Below are positions 51,549-60,259 of a stretch of DNA of 64,000 bases, one piece after another. The stretch lies in assembly GCF_002210345.1 (NCBI RefSeq), contig NZ_MWQI01000004.1:62001-126000 (forward strand). The letters are read 5' to 3'. A model generated the notes under the pieces. It ran no database searches, was not told the DNA's origin, and was given only the letters and a program-made list of their open reading frames with translations. Position numbers and translations under genes: made by a program. The DNA is from Fibrobacter sp. UWB4 (GTDB lineage: Bacteria; Fibrobacterota; Fibrobacteria; Fibrobacterales; Fibrobacteraceae). The number at the start of each line of letters is the position of its first letter. Positions within the stretch are counted from its first letter, which is position 1.

Positions 51549-53267
51549 TTAGGTAATGCTCCAGCCTGCCGAAGCTTCCCTGATATTCAAGAATTTCTTA
51601 TAAACGCCTTCTACATTGCAGAGTTCTTCGTGCGTTCCGCGCTGTACGATGTGTCCGCGGTCGATGACGAGAATCTGGTCTGCATTCTTTACCGTGTTCA
51701 ATCGATGGGCAATGGAGATGACCGTTTTCCCCTTGGTGAGTTCTCCGATAGCTCCCATCAATTCAGATTCATTTTCAGGGTCCACAGAAGATGTCGCTTC
51801 GTCAAGAATGACAACAGGGGCGTCTTTCAGGAGAGCGCGAGCAATCGAGATGCGCTGCTTTTCGCCACCGGAAAGGCTGCTGCCGTTTTCGCCGATGATG
51901 GTGTTGTAACCGTCAGGAAGCGCTTCTATGAACTCGTGGCAACGGGCGCGCTTTGCAACTTCTACGATTTGTTCGTGCGTGGCGCTTGGGCACCCGAAGC
52001 GGATATTGTTTTCGACGGTGTCGTTGAACAGGAAAACATTTTGGAACACCATCGAAAAGTGCGATAGCAATTCATCCGGAGCATAATTCTTGATGTCCTT
52101 GCCGCCGAATGTGATTGATCCAGATTTTACATCCCAAAAACGGACAATCAGGTTGCATAAAGTGGTCTTGCCGCTGCCGGAATAACCGACGATCGCGCAT
52201 TTAGACTTTGCCGGAATCTTGGCGCTGACCTTGTCTAAAATGATGCGGGAATCGTAGCCGAAAGTTACATCCTTGATTTCAATATCGGTATTCTTTTCAT
52301 CAACAGATTCAGTTCCGGTCAGTCTTGGTACATTGTAAGTTTCGTCCATCTGGTCCATGGCGGTTTCGATCTGTTCCATCAGGAATGTTCCGTTGGCGAG
52401 TAGTTCCATTTGACCGTAGATGACAAATGATGAGATAATGAACATTATTCCGTATTTGAAGTCCATTGATCCCTGCAAAGTAAGCCATGCAGAAATTAAG
52501 GTTATTATTCCGCTAAAAACTTCAAGTGTGCCCCTGAACAATCCGTGCGGAACGAGAATCCCTTTTTCCATATTGACGCTCGTCTTTTCAAACTCTTCAA
52601 AGGTTTCATCGAGCTTGGCGGCGTTGCCGCGCCCAAAGGAGCGGACGACTGCAATGCCTCGGATGTATTCGATAACATTGTTTGTGACTTTTTCTACGGC
52701 GTTGTATCGCTTTAAGGATAATGCCGAAGATTTCTTTTGGATGAGGGATAAAAATAATGTGGAAAGCAAAATCCCGAAGATAGCGACAGCTCCGATCTTC
52801 CAGTTGAAAATCATAAGGAAAATCGAAACACCGATGCCTTGCAAAATCCCGCCGACAACATTGTCAACGGCCATCATCGTGAAGTTTTCAAGAGTCGCCA
52901 TGTTTGTCGTAATTGTATTGTTGATGCGGCCGAGCGATTCTTTTGAGAAGTATCCCATCGGGGCGTTCTTCAGCTTATCGCCAAGTTCAAGTCTCTTGTC
53001 CGTAAAGATGATGTATCCTGCGGCGGTCATGAACATATTTGTCAAGAACTTGAGGATGGTTTTACCGAAAAGTCCTGCGGCTAAAATTCCGACGGTTTGC
53101 CAAATGATTTCCATCGAGAGGTTGTCGATGTGTATGAGCACCCAGAGGAATGCAAAAACCGAGAAACTGTTGAAAACTGAATTCAGAATGCTACAGACAA
53201 GTCCCCAGTAAACACGATTTTTGTATTTGCCGGAAAGCTTGATAATTCTTCTCAAAGTTTTAAGCAT
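51549..53267 (-). CDS. ABC exporter-fold half transporter (metallophore pair 2, second gene)
   Basis: The 572-residue membrane protein has six N-terminal helices and an ATPase domain with Walker A GYSGSGKTTLCNLIVRFW, signature LSGGEKQRISIARALL and Walker B VILDEATSSVDPENESE. Its ATG shares one base with the stop of the partner gene (TAATG) behind AAGGAGG. As with the pair at 18-21 kb it should form a heterodimer. Location at the head of the biosynthetic operon suits export of the finished product or import of the metal complex. Sequence alone does not decide. Confidence 0.85.
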   Translation of the reverse strand: MLKTLRRIIKLSGKYKNRVYWGLVCSILNSVFNSFSVFAFLWVLIHIDNLSMEIIWQTVGILAAGLFGKTILKFLTNMFMTAAGYIIFTDKRLELGDKLKNAPMGYFSKESLGRINNTITTNMATLENFTMMAVDNVVGGILQGIGVSIFLMIFNWKIGAVAIFGILLSTLFLSLIQKKSSALSLKRYNAVEKVTNNVIEYIRGIAVVRSFGRGNAAKLDETFEEFEKTSVNMEKGILVPHGLFRGTLEVFSGIITLISAWLTLQGSMDFKYGIMFIISSFVIYGQMELLANGTFLMEQIETAMDQMDETYNVPRLTGTESVDEKNTDIEIKDVTFGYDSRIILDKVSAKIPAKSKCAIVGYSGSGKTTLCNLIVRFWDVKSGSITFGGKDIKNYAPDELLSHFSMVFQNVFLFNDTVENNIRFGCPSATHEQIVEVAKRARCHEFIEALPDGYNTIIGENGSSLSGGEKQRISIARALLKDAPVVILDEATSSVDPENESELMGAIGELTKGKTVISIAHRLNTVKNADQILVIDRGHIVQRGTHEELCNVEGVYKKFLNIREASAGWSIT

Positions 53268-55021
53268 TATGCCACCTCCTTATTGTCGGAACTTGCAATG
53301 TGGCGTTCCCACATGGATTTGTACAAATCGCATTTTTTCATCAGTTCGTCATGCGTGCCGCTATCGGCAAGTTCGCCTTTTTCAATGACCAGAATCTTTT
53401 CGGCATTCTTGATGGTCGAAAGCCTGTGTGCAATGACGATGAGCACCTTGTCGTGAATGAGTCTCGAAAGTGCCTTCTGGATTTCAGCTTCGTTTTCGGG
53501 GTCGGCGTAAGCGGTGGCTTCGTCCAGGATGATGACGTCTGCGTTTTTGAGAATTGCACGTGCAATCGTGATGCGCTGGCGTTCGCCTCCGGAGAGTCTG
53601 TTGCCGGCATCGCCTGCCTTTGTGTTGTAGCCGTTTTCAAGCGCGCTGATGAACTCGTGGCAACCGGCGGCCTTTGCTGCTTCGTAGACCTCTTCGTCGG
53701 TTGCTTCTGGGCGGCCCATGCGGATGTTTTCCATGATGGAAACATTGAACAGGTAATTGTCCTGTGCAACATAGCTGATTTTTTGCATCTGCTGCTTGAA
53801 CGGAATCTTGGACAGGCTTATGCCACCGAGCAATATGTCGCCTTCACCCACATCCCAGAATCCGGCCATCAACTTGGCAATGGTGGATTTTCCGCTGCCA
53901 GAATGTCCGACAATTGCGGTAACGCCTTTTTCTGCGGTCTTGAACGAAATGTTGTTCAAAACATTCTTTTCTTTATAGCCAAATGTTACATTCTTAAATT
54001 CGAAGGAAGAACCGCTGAATTTTACATTTTCGCTCGGACGGATTTGATCCTTTTCGTTCAAAAATTCGCTGACCTGCTTAAAAGCCTGGAAAACGGAAGC
54101 GAACATTTCGGCGTAGTTCATCGATGCCAAAATCGGTCCGGAAATGCCCATGCTGAGCACGGCGCATGTCAGGAATGTTGCAAATTCGATTTTCCCGTTC
54201 ATGAACAAGTAGGTGCCAAGAGGGAGTGTCACGAGCAATGTGGAAGAAAGCGTGTTCAAGCCTGCTGCGGAGAAAAACCAGCAGCTGCGCCACCATTCAA
54301 GCGTCGTATCGCGATAGTACTTGCAGGCGTTCGTGAACTTTCCAAAAGAAGAAGCGCTTTGGTTGAAAGCCTTGATGACTTCGATACCGTTCACGTATTC
54401 CACGATGGCGTCGTTCATGTCGGCGTTTGCCTTGAATTGACGCGCGGACTTTTCCTTGTAGCCGATTAATTGCCCCATGGTGACCAGAAATCCCAATGGA
54501 ATGGTTGCGATAGCGCCGAGAGCCATACGCCAATCCATGACAAACAACACGATTATTATTGTCAAAGGAGTCACGATGTTTGCGGTCATTTCTGGCACCA
54601 TGTGAGCAAAAGGTTTTTCGATGCGTTCTACCGTATCGACGACGAGCATCTTGTAAGAGCCGGAAGCTTTGTCGAGCATGACACCCATCGGAATGCGTTC
54701 CATTTTTTCTGTAATCTTTGTACGTAATGCTTTTAAAATGGAAAATGCGGCTTCATGCGAGGTCATCGTCGAAAGCGTTGTCAAGAAAACTTTTATTGCA
54801 TAGGCGACGATGGCGATAAAGCTGTAAATCAATACATCGTTGCTTGTTGCCGTCTTGTAATAGAATGCTGAAAGTAATTTGGCAACGCAAAAATAAGGGA
54901 TTATTCCGCAGAGTACGCCTAAGACGGCGTAAAAGGAAGCTCTGAAGAGTTGAAATTTTTTATTTCCGGCAAATTGCCATAATAAAGTAAATGAATTATT
55001 TTGTTCTTTATCCTTAACCAT
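53267..55021 (-). CDS. ABC exporter-fold half transporter (metallophore pair 2, first gene)
   Basis: The 584-residue protein opens the 11-gene biosynthetic operon. It has six membrane helices, Walker A GHSGSGKSTIAKLMAGFW, signature LSGGERQRITIARAIL and Walker B IILDEATAYADPENEAE, the wording of the IrtAB/YbtPQ-like branch. MVKDKEQNN at 55021 is chosen as start (AGGAA upstream). The longer frame to 55078 would place the regulatory palindrome inside the coding region. Confidence 0.85.
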   Translation of the reverse strand: MVKDKEQNNSFTLLWQFAGNKKFQLFRASFYAVLGVLCGIIPYFCVAKLLSAFYYKTATSNDVLIYSFIAIVAYAIKVFLTTLSTMTSHEAAFSILKALRTKITEKMERIPMGVMLDKASGSYKMLVVDTVERIEKPFAHMVPEMTANIVTPLTIIIVLFVMDWRMALGAIATIPLGFLVTMGQLIGYKEKSARQFKANADMNDAIVEYVNGIEVIKAFNQSASSFGKFTNACKYYRDTTLEWWRSCWFFSAAGLNTLSSTLLVTLPLGTYLFMNGKIEFATFLTCAVLSMGISGPILASMNYAEMFASVFQAFKQVSEFLNEKDQIRPSENVKFSGSSFEFKNVTFGYKEKNVLNNISFKTAEKGVTAIVGHSGSGKSTIAKLMAGFWDVGEGDILLGGISLSKIPFKQQMQKISYVAQDNYLFNVSIMENIRMGRPEATDEEVYEAAKAAGCHEFISALENGYNTKAGDAGNRLSGGERQRITIARAILKNADVIILDEATAYADPENEAEIQKALSRLIHDKVLIVIAHRLSTIKNAEKILVIEKGELADSGTHDELMKKCDLYKSMWERHIASSDNKEVA

Positions 55022-55041
55022 GTTTGTGAAATTCCTGAAAA

Positions 55042-55061
55042 GATAGTTTAGGCTAACAAAA
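55042..55061. promoter_or_regulatory. Island palindrome, copy 2, matching a DtxR/IdeR iron box
   Basis: The plus strand reads GATAGT TTAGG CTAACA, the TAGT-N5-CTAAC palindrome. On the minus strand the 19 bases 55061-55043 match the DtxR/IdeR consensus TTAGGTTAGCCTAACCTAA at 15 positions. It lies 21-40 bases before the start of the biosynthetic operon, a place suited to repression by an iron-loaded DtxR-type protein. No dtxR gene is in the window. Confidence 0.5.
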
Positions 55062-55189
55062 TTTAGAACAAAGAACATTGTTTTTGAAGAATTTTTTCTG
55101 ATTTAAGACGGATTGGATTTAAGCAAAACTCTTTGGATTGTTGGCGAAATTCGCTTTAAAACGCCTCTTGTTTCAAAAATGTTACCCTA

Positions 55190-55262
55190 GTCTAATCGGA
55201 GCTTTTTTAAACCGTTTAGAGTAGAATAAGGGGGCCGCTCTAATTTATTTTTGTCCGTCCAT
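55190..55262 (+). promoter_or_regulatory. Control element of tonB, shared with TonB receptor B
   Basis: GTCTAATCGGA, TTTAGAGTAGAA and TAATTTATTTTT ending in CGTCCAT match 27832-27904 in the same order and spacing. TAGAAT at 55222 may be the -10. The element also overlaps CTAGTCTAA, a nine-base string repeated before the AraC gene at 61524. Confidence 0.55.
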
Positions 55263-55275
55263 TAGTGTGGTTAAG

Positions 55276-55983
55276 ATGACTCAGAAACGAATTTATTCAG
55301 CTTTGTCTTTCAACAAGGCATTCTATATAGGGCTTGCCGTTGCAATCCTTATCCATATCGCCACGCTTTTAAACCCTTATTTCAAAAAAGAAGAAATCTC
55401 GACGCAACGCCCGGATTCTCCCGTCATGCATGCGGAAAAGGTCTATATAGCGCCTCCTCCGCCTCCTGAGGCGCCTCAGGTCGTAAAAAAGATTGTCCGT
55501 GCCAAAATCATCCCGAAGGTGGTCGAAAAACCGGTCGAAGAACAGCCTCCTGAACCAGAGCCAATCCCTGAACCGGTTGCAGAAACGGCCCCGGTTGCAG
55601 TTGCAGAGCCTGTCGTCGAAGCGCCTCCTGCGCCCCCCGTGGTCAAGGAACCTCCCAAGCCTTCGGCAGATTCCGTGAAAATGGTGACCCGCACCTACTT
55701 GCGCTCGCTCAAAAAGCAGCTGGAGCAGATCAAGGATTACCCTGCGACGGCCAAGCGCCTGAAGCAGGAAGGCACGGTGCGTGTGCGCTTTACCATCCTC
55801 GCCGATGGCAAAATTGAACAAATTGAAGTCTCGGAATCGAGCCGCTATTCTTCCTTGGACAACAGTGCCTTGGATGCTGTGACGAAAATGGAAAAGTTTC
55901 AACCTATTCCAAAACTTTTAGAAAAAGAACGCTGGAGAATCGAAATTCCAATCCAGTACAAACTTAATGCAGGGAGATCGTAA
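55276..55983 (+). CDS. tonB: TonB energy transducer
   Basis: The 235-residue protein has one N-terminal membrane helix (AFYIGLAVAILIHIATLL), a long Pro/Val/Glu-rich spacer that spans the periplasm (PPPPPEAPQ, then KPVEEQPPEPEPIPEPV, then EAPPAPPVVKEPPKPS) and a C-terminal TonB domain (GTVRVRFTILADGKIEQIEV, SLDNSALDAV, WRIEIPIQYKL). ATG 55276 is used; a GTG three codons earlier is possible. Its stop overlaps exbB (TAATG). It passes proton-motive energy to the receptors. Being divergent from the NRPS operon it is probably dedicated to receptors A and B. Confidence 0.93.
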   Translation: MTQKRIYSALSFNKAFYIGLAVAILIHIATLLNPYFKKEEISTQRPDSPVMHAEKVYIAPPPPPEAPQVVKKIVRAKIIPKVVEKPVEEQPPEPEPIPEPVAETAPVAVAEPVVEAPPAPPVVKEPPKPSADSVKMVTRTYLRSLKKQLEQIKDYPATAKRLKQEGTVRVRFTILADGKIEQIEVSESSRYSSLDNSALDAVTKMEKFQPIPKLLEKERWRIEIPIQYKLNAGRS

Positions 55984-56549
55984 TGAACTTCATTCTCGAC
56001 TTTGTCAAACAGGGCGGTTACATCGGCTACATCCTGGTTGCACTGAACTTTATCGGTTATGCCATCATTATCTGGAAGGTGATTTCGCTAATTGTCTTTA
56101 ATAAAACGGTTCAGCCGCGATTGACAGACAAAGTTATCCATCGTGTGGTGACTTGCAATACCGACCATCACATCATTACAGAAAGCATCCGCACCGAAAT
56201 CGGCCTTGCTTTCTCGCCGCTCACAAAGGGCCTTACGACAGTCGAAAACATCGCATCTATTTCTCCAATGCTTGGCCTCCTCGGTACGGTGGTGGGCATT
56301 TTCAACGCTTTCACGGTGATAGCGGCCTCGGGCCTTGATGATCCATCCGCTTTTGCGACGGGCATTAAGTTTGCTCTCGTGACAACGGTCCTTGGGCTTG
56401 TGGTCGCTATCCCGCACGTGATTGCGTTCAACTATCTGAACGCCCGCATGGAGCAGGAACAGGACGAAGTCGAAAACCAGGTGCTTTTGCACTTGGGCAA
56501 GACTTTGCAGGAACGTGACGCTAGAAGAACGGAGTCTCGCAATGGCTAA
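55983..56549 (+). CDS. exbB: ExbB, MotA/TolQ/ExbB proton channel
   Basis: The 188-residue inner-membrane protein has three helices: GYIGYILVALNFIGYAIIIW, then after the cytoplasmic loop IASISPMLGLLGTVVGIFNA, and TGIKFALVTTVLGLVVAIPH. The last two match the MotA_ExbB domain (P-x-L-G-L-L-G-T-V-x-G). It forms the pentamer that, with ExbD, converts proton flow into TonB movement. It overlaps tonB by one base and exbD by eight. Confidence 0.93.
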   Translation: MNFILDFVKQGGYIGYILVALNFIGYAIIIWKVISLIVFNKTVQPRLTDKVIHRVVTCNTDHHIITESIRTEIGLAFSPLTKGLTTVENIASISPMLGLLGTVVGIFNAFTVIAASGLDDPSAFATGIKFALVTTVLGLVVAIPHVIAFNYLNARMEQEQDEVENQVLLHLGKTLQERDARRTESRNG

Positions 56550-56934
56550 AAGACGTCGTCGCATATCGCTGGACATGACGCCCTTAATTGACTGCGTGTT
56601 CTTGCTGCTCGTCTTCTTTTTGGTGACTTCAGTCTTTAAGCAGGATAAATCGGTCCTCAAGCTTTTATTGCCTGAGACTTCTAGCGAAGTGAAGCAGGAA
56701 GTTTCTGAAGGATTCTTTATAGAACTTTCAGAATCGGAAATCGCCATCAACGGTGAATTGGCGACAGTTGAAATTTTGAAGAACAAGAGCGCTGCCGTGC
56801 AGAACAAGAAAGCTCCGGTGGCCTTGAAAATCGACAAGAAGACTCCTTACGAAAAAGTCGCAGAAGTCTTGGATGTTCTCCAGATGGAAAAGATTTACAA
56901 CATACAATTCGTCAATGAATTAAAAAAGGAGTGA
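56542..56934 (+). CDS. exbD: ExbD, TolR/ExbD biopolymer transport protein
   Basis: The 130-residue protein reads RRRRISLDMTPLIDCVFLLLVFFLV, with the essential Asp of ExbD/TolR in the single helix (P-L-I-D). The periplasmic domain ends with PVALKIDKKTPYEKVAEVLD. ATG 56542 has GGAG eight bases upstream and gives the usual short basic start; the frame is open nine codons more. Only one ExbD is present. It is translationally coupled to exbB. Confidence 0.92.
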   Translation: MAKRRRRISLDMTPLIDCVFLLLVFFLVTSVFKQDKSVLKLLLPETSSEVKQEVSEGFFIELSESEIAINGELATVEILKNKSAAVQNKKAPVALKIDKKTPYEKVAEVLDVLQMEKIYNIQFVNELKKE

Positions 56935-56938
56935 GAAG

Positions 56939-59314
56939 ATGTCACGGATTCGAATAAATATCGAAAAGGTGAACGAAAAATTTGAAAACTTTGCAAGGTT
57001 CCTGATTTCGCACAGGGCCTTGCTTCTGGTTTCCTTTATCGCCTTGCTTGCGATTTCGATCGTGGGCATGAAAAAGATTTACGTCGAAGCCTCATGGGAT
57101 AGCTACTTCATCGAAGGCGACCCGATGCTTGTCGAAACGGACAAGTTCAAGGAAACGTTCGGCAATGACTATTTCGTGGGCGTGATGGTTGAAACCGAAC
57201 AGTCTGTCTTGACGCCGGAAAACCTGAAGCTCTTGCGCGAACTTTCAAACGAGCTGCGCGATAGCCTCTCGTATTCTGACGGTAAGGCCACATCGATTGT
57301 CGATTTGGAATACATGCTCGGCACGGACGAAGGCATGGAAATCGTGCAGATTGTGCCGGAAGAAATTCCGACAGATGCAGCGGGCCTTGCCGAAATCGAA
57401 AAGCGCCTCGCCGCAAAGCCGGAGCTTGCAAAAAAGCTCATCTCTAAAGACCGCAAGCAGGCCTTTATTAACGTGAAGCTCCGTCCGTTCCCGGAAGATT
57501 CCGTGTGGAAGGCCGAAGGCGAAGCGAAGGGCGTTAAAGCCGAAGCTCCCGACATGAAGACGGGCCGCGAAACTTCTGAAATTATTGCCAAGGAAAAGTA
57601 CGCCCCGCTGCACCCTCTTGCAACGGGTATGCCTTACTTGAGCCATCAGAAACTCAAGTATATAGGTGAAGAAATGAGCCGCATTTTCCTCATTACGGTT
57701 CTTTGCTCCATCATCGTGATGTTCCTTGTGACGCGTTCGCTGCGCGGAATTATTTCTCCGCTGATTACCACGTTCGCTGGCGTCATCATGACATTTGGCT
57801 TGGTGGGCTATCTCGGACTTTACATGGACGCTACCAACATCATGGTGCCTGTCATCTTGGCGTTTGCCGTTTCCATTGCGTATAACATTCATATCCATTC
57901 TTTCTTCCGCAAGAATATGATGCTCACGGGCAAGCGCAAGGAATCTGTGCTCTATGCCATGAAAGAAACCGGCTGGTCAGTGCTGTTCTCGGGCCTCACA
58001 ACGATTGTAGCACTTCTGTCGTTCCTGTCGGTTATGCTTAAGCCTATCCGCTCCGTGGGCATTCTTTCTTCTATCGCTGTTGGCTTCATTCTCCTTGTGG
58101 CTCTTACAGTTTCGCCGATTCTCCTGAGCTTTGGCAAGGACAAGGAACCGAATGCCAAGGTGCTCGAAAAGGGCGATACGCGTATGGGCCTTATCCTCAA
58201 TTCACTCGGCCAGTTTGTTCTTAACCACGGGAAGCCGATTGCAATCGTGTTTGCTGTGATTACGGCAATTTCGATTTATGGCGTCACCAAGATGGAACCC
58301 GCTTTTGACGTGGAACGCACGATGGGCCGCAAGGTCGAATACGTGAACAAGATGCTCTACGTCGCCGAATCTGAAATTGGTAGCTTCTACTCTTACGACT
58401 TGGTGATTGACTTTGGCGCAAACGACAAGGCCAAGGAAGTCGAAAATCTCAAGAAGCTGGAACAGCTGCAAAAGCATGCGGAAAAGTATCCGCTGACAAA
58501 GCGCTCCACTTCCATTCTCGACATCTTGAAGGATTTGGACCGCACATTGAATGAAAACCGTCAGGAAATGTACGCTATCCCGGAAACAGAAGAACAGGTG
58601 GCTCAGCTTTTGCTCCTGTATGAAAATGCCGGCGGTTCCGAAGCGAGCTACTGGATGGATTACGATTACAAGAAGCTCCGCTTGATGGTCGAAATCTCTA
58701 GCTACAACTCCAATGAACTCCAGAAGGAAATCGAGGACTTGCAGAATTTCGCACGCGATCTTTATCCGAATGCGAAGGTGACAGCTGTGGGTAACTTGCC
58801 GCAGTTTACCGCTATGCAGCAGTACTTGGAAGTGGGCCAGATGACGTCCTTCCTCATTTCTGTTGTGATTGTGGCGGTGCTCTTGATGATCGTCTTCGGT
58901 AGCGTTCGCACGGGTCTCATCGGCATGATCCCGAACATCGCTCCGGGTATTTTCGTGGGTGGCTATCTCGGCTTCAGCAACATCCCGCTCGACATGATGA
59001 CGGCTACGCTTATCCCGATGATTATCGGTCTTTCTGTGGACGATACGATCCATTTCATCAACCACGGCCATGTGGAATTTGACCGTTGCAAGGATTACAC
59101 CGATTCCATTCTCAAGGTGTTCCGCGCCGCAGGCCCGGCTCTTGTAATGACAACGATTATCATGGTGGCAACATTTGCGGGCTTTACGACTTCGCAGGCC
59201 ACGCAGATGTTCAACTTTGGCTTTGTGGTGTTTGTGGGCCTTGTCTCGGCTTTACTTGCCGACCTGTTCGTGACACCGCTTTTAATCAAGAAGTTTAAAA
59301 TTTTCGGAAAATAG
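56939..59314 (+). CDS. MMPL/RND-family inner-membrane transporter
   Basis: The 791-residue protein has the two-fold RND plan: helix 1 (LLLVSFIALLAISIVGM), a periplasmic loop of about 190 residues, five helices (ISRIFLITVLCSIIVMFLV-like start at about 245, then FAVSIAYNIHIHSFFRK), a repeat of the same plan, and GLSVDDTIHFINHGH in the second half, the place of the proton-relay Asp pair. The first half has no such Asp pair (AVSIAYNIHIH). The family (MmpL, HpnN) moves lipids, glycolipids and lipid-linked siderophores. It starts four bases after exbD and precedes a LolA-like and an outer-membrane barrel gene, so it is part of the tonB operon. Confidence 0.88.
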   Translation: MSRIRINIEKVNEKFENFARFLISHRALLLVSFIALLAISIVGMKKIYVEASWDSYFIEGDPMLVETDKFKETFGNDYFVGVMVETEQSVLTPENLKLLRELSNELRDSLSYSDGKATSIVDLEYMLGTDEGMEIVQIVPEEIPTDAAGLAEIEKRLAAKPELAKKLISKDRKQAFINVKLRPFPEDSVWKAEGEAKGVKAEAPDMKTGRETSEIIAKEKYAPLHPLATGMPYLSHQKLKYIGEEMSRIFLITVLCSIIVMFLVTRSLRGIISPLITTFAGVIMTFGLVGYLGLYMDATNIMVPVILAFAVSIAYNIHIHSFFRKNMMLTGKRKESVLYAMKETGWSVLFSGLTTIVALLSFLSVMLKPIRSVGILSSIAVGFILLVALTVSPILLSFGKDKEPNAKVLEKGDTRMGLILNSLGQFVLNHGKPIAIVFAVITAISIYGVTKMEPAFDVERTMGRKVEYVNKMLYVAESEIGSFYSYDLVIDFGANDKAKEVENLKKLEQLQKHAEKYPLTKRSTSILDILKDLDRTLNENRQEMYAIPETEEQVAQLLLLYENAGGSEASYWMDYDYKKLRLMVEISSYNSNELQKEIEDLQNFARDLYPNAKVTAVGNLPQFTAMQQYLEVGQMTSFLISVVIVAVLLMIVFGSVRTGLIGMIPNIAPGIFVGGYLGFSNIPLDMMTATLIPMIIGLSVDDTIHFINHGHVEFDRCKDYTDSILKVFRAAGPALVMTTIIMVATFAGFTTSQATQMFNFGFVVFVGLVSALLADLFVTPLLIKKFKIFGK

Positions 59315-59323
59315 GAGGATCTT

Positions 59324-60097
59324 ATGAAAATTTCAAAAATTGCTGCGACGCTCGTTGTCGCTCTCAGTACAATGTCCATGGCTCAGACGAATGCCCGTGA
59401 CATCATGGTCAAGGTCAAGAACCGCCCGGATGGTGATACGCGTTCTTCCTCGATGGAAATGAAGCTCGTGAACAAGAGCGGAAATACCCGCGTCCGCAAG
59501 ATTACTTCGTATGCGATGGATGTCGGCGAAGATACCAAGACCATCATGTTCTTCCTGTACCCCAACGACGTGAAGGGCACGGGATTCTTGACCGTGAACT
59601 ACGACGATGTCAACAAGGAAGATGACAAGTGGCTTTATCTGCCGGCTTTGAAGAAGACCCGTCGCATCAGCGGTAAGAGTTCCAAAACTGATTACTTCAT
59701 GGGTTCCGACTTCACGTACGATGATATTGGCAAGCGCAATGTTGATGAAGATACACATAAGCTCTTGCGTGAAGAATCTGCCAACGGCTTTGACTACTAT
59801 GTTGTCGAATCTACTCCCAAGAAGGATGGCGAAATCTTCTCCAAGAAGCTCGTCTGGATCCGCAAGGATTGCGATGTCGTCGCCAAGGTCGAATTCTACG
59901 ACAAGCTCGGCAAACTCCATCGCCAGATGGTTTCTTCGGACATCAAGAAGGTTGACGGTTTCTGGACGGTCGGCAAGATGGAAATGAAGAATGTGCAGAC
60001 AGGACATTCTACGGAACTCCTCTTCCTCGATCCGAAATACAATATTCAGCTCGATTCCAAGATCTTCTCTGTGAACAAGCTGGAACGCGGGTTGTAG
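59324..60097 (+). CDS. LolA-like periplasmic protein (outer membrane lipoprotein-sorting family)
   Basis: The 257-residue protein has a signal peptide ([15 protein letters not shown]) and the PF17131-type pattern: [69 protein letters not shown], and the late [17 protein letters not shown]. The half-barrel fold carries hydrophobic cargo across the periplasm. Such proteins are usually encoded behind an MMPL/RND gene, as here (nine-base gap). Probable role: carry a lipid or lipid-like metallophore between the RND pump and the outer membrane. Confidence 0.85.
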   Translation: MKISKIAATLVVALSTMSMAQTNARDIMVKVKNRPDGDTRSSSMEMKLVNKSGNTRVRKITSYAMDVGEDTKTIMFFLYPNDVKGTGFLTVNYDDVNKEDDKWLYLPALKKTRRISGKSSKTDYFMGSDFTYDDIGKRNVDEDTHKLLREESANGFDYYVVESTPKKDGEIFSKKLVWIRKDCDVVAKVEFYDKLGKLHRQMVSSDIKKVDGFWTVGKMEMKNVQTGHSTELLFLDPKYNIQLDSKIFSVNKLERGL

Positions 60098-60100
60098 TTA

Positions 60101-60238
60101 GTAGGAAGTAGACGGTAGGAAGTAGACGGTATTGTCCTGTGTCATCCTGAGCGGAGTCCGTAAGGGCGAAGTCGAAGGATCCAGTGAAGGATTGGTTCCC
60201 GTGCCTGCCGCTTTGTCATGCCCGCCTTGCGCGGGCAT
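60101..60238. repeat. Intergenic repeats: 14-bp tandem and 8-bp hairpin
   Basis: GTAGGAAGTAGACG occurs twice in tandem (60101-60128). TGTCATCCTGAGC follows at 60141, related to the inverted repeat at 27724-27814. ATGCCCGC/GCGGGCAT with a five-base loop lies at 60218-60238. There is no T-run, so the barrel gene behind it may still be in the same transcript. Confidence 0.5.
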
Positions 60239-60259
60239 CTCCCTTTAAGGAGGATTAAA

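Noticed and set aside
31541-55021. Cluster called a yersiniabactin or pyochelin locus
   Set aside because: Irp3-like reductase, YbtT-like TE, Cy domains and regulator agree, but there is no salicylate synthase or PKS, four A domains are present and the ligase is of the acyl type.
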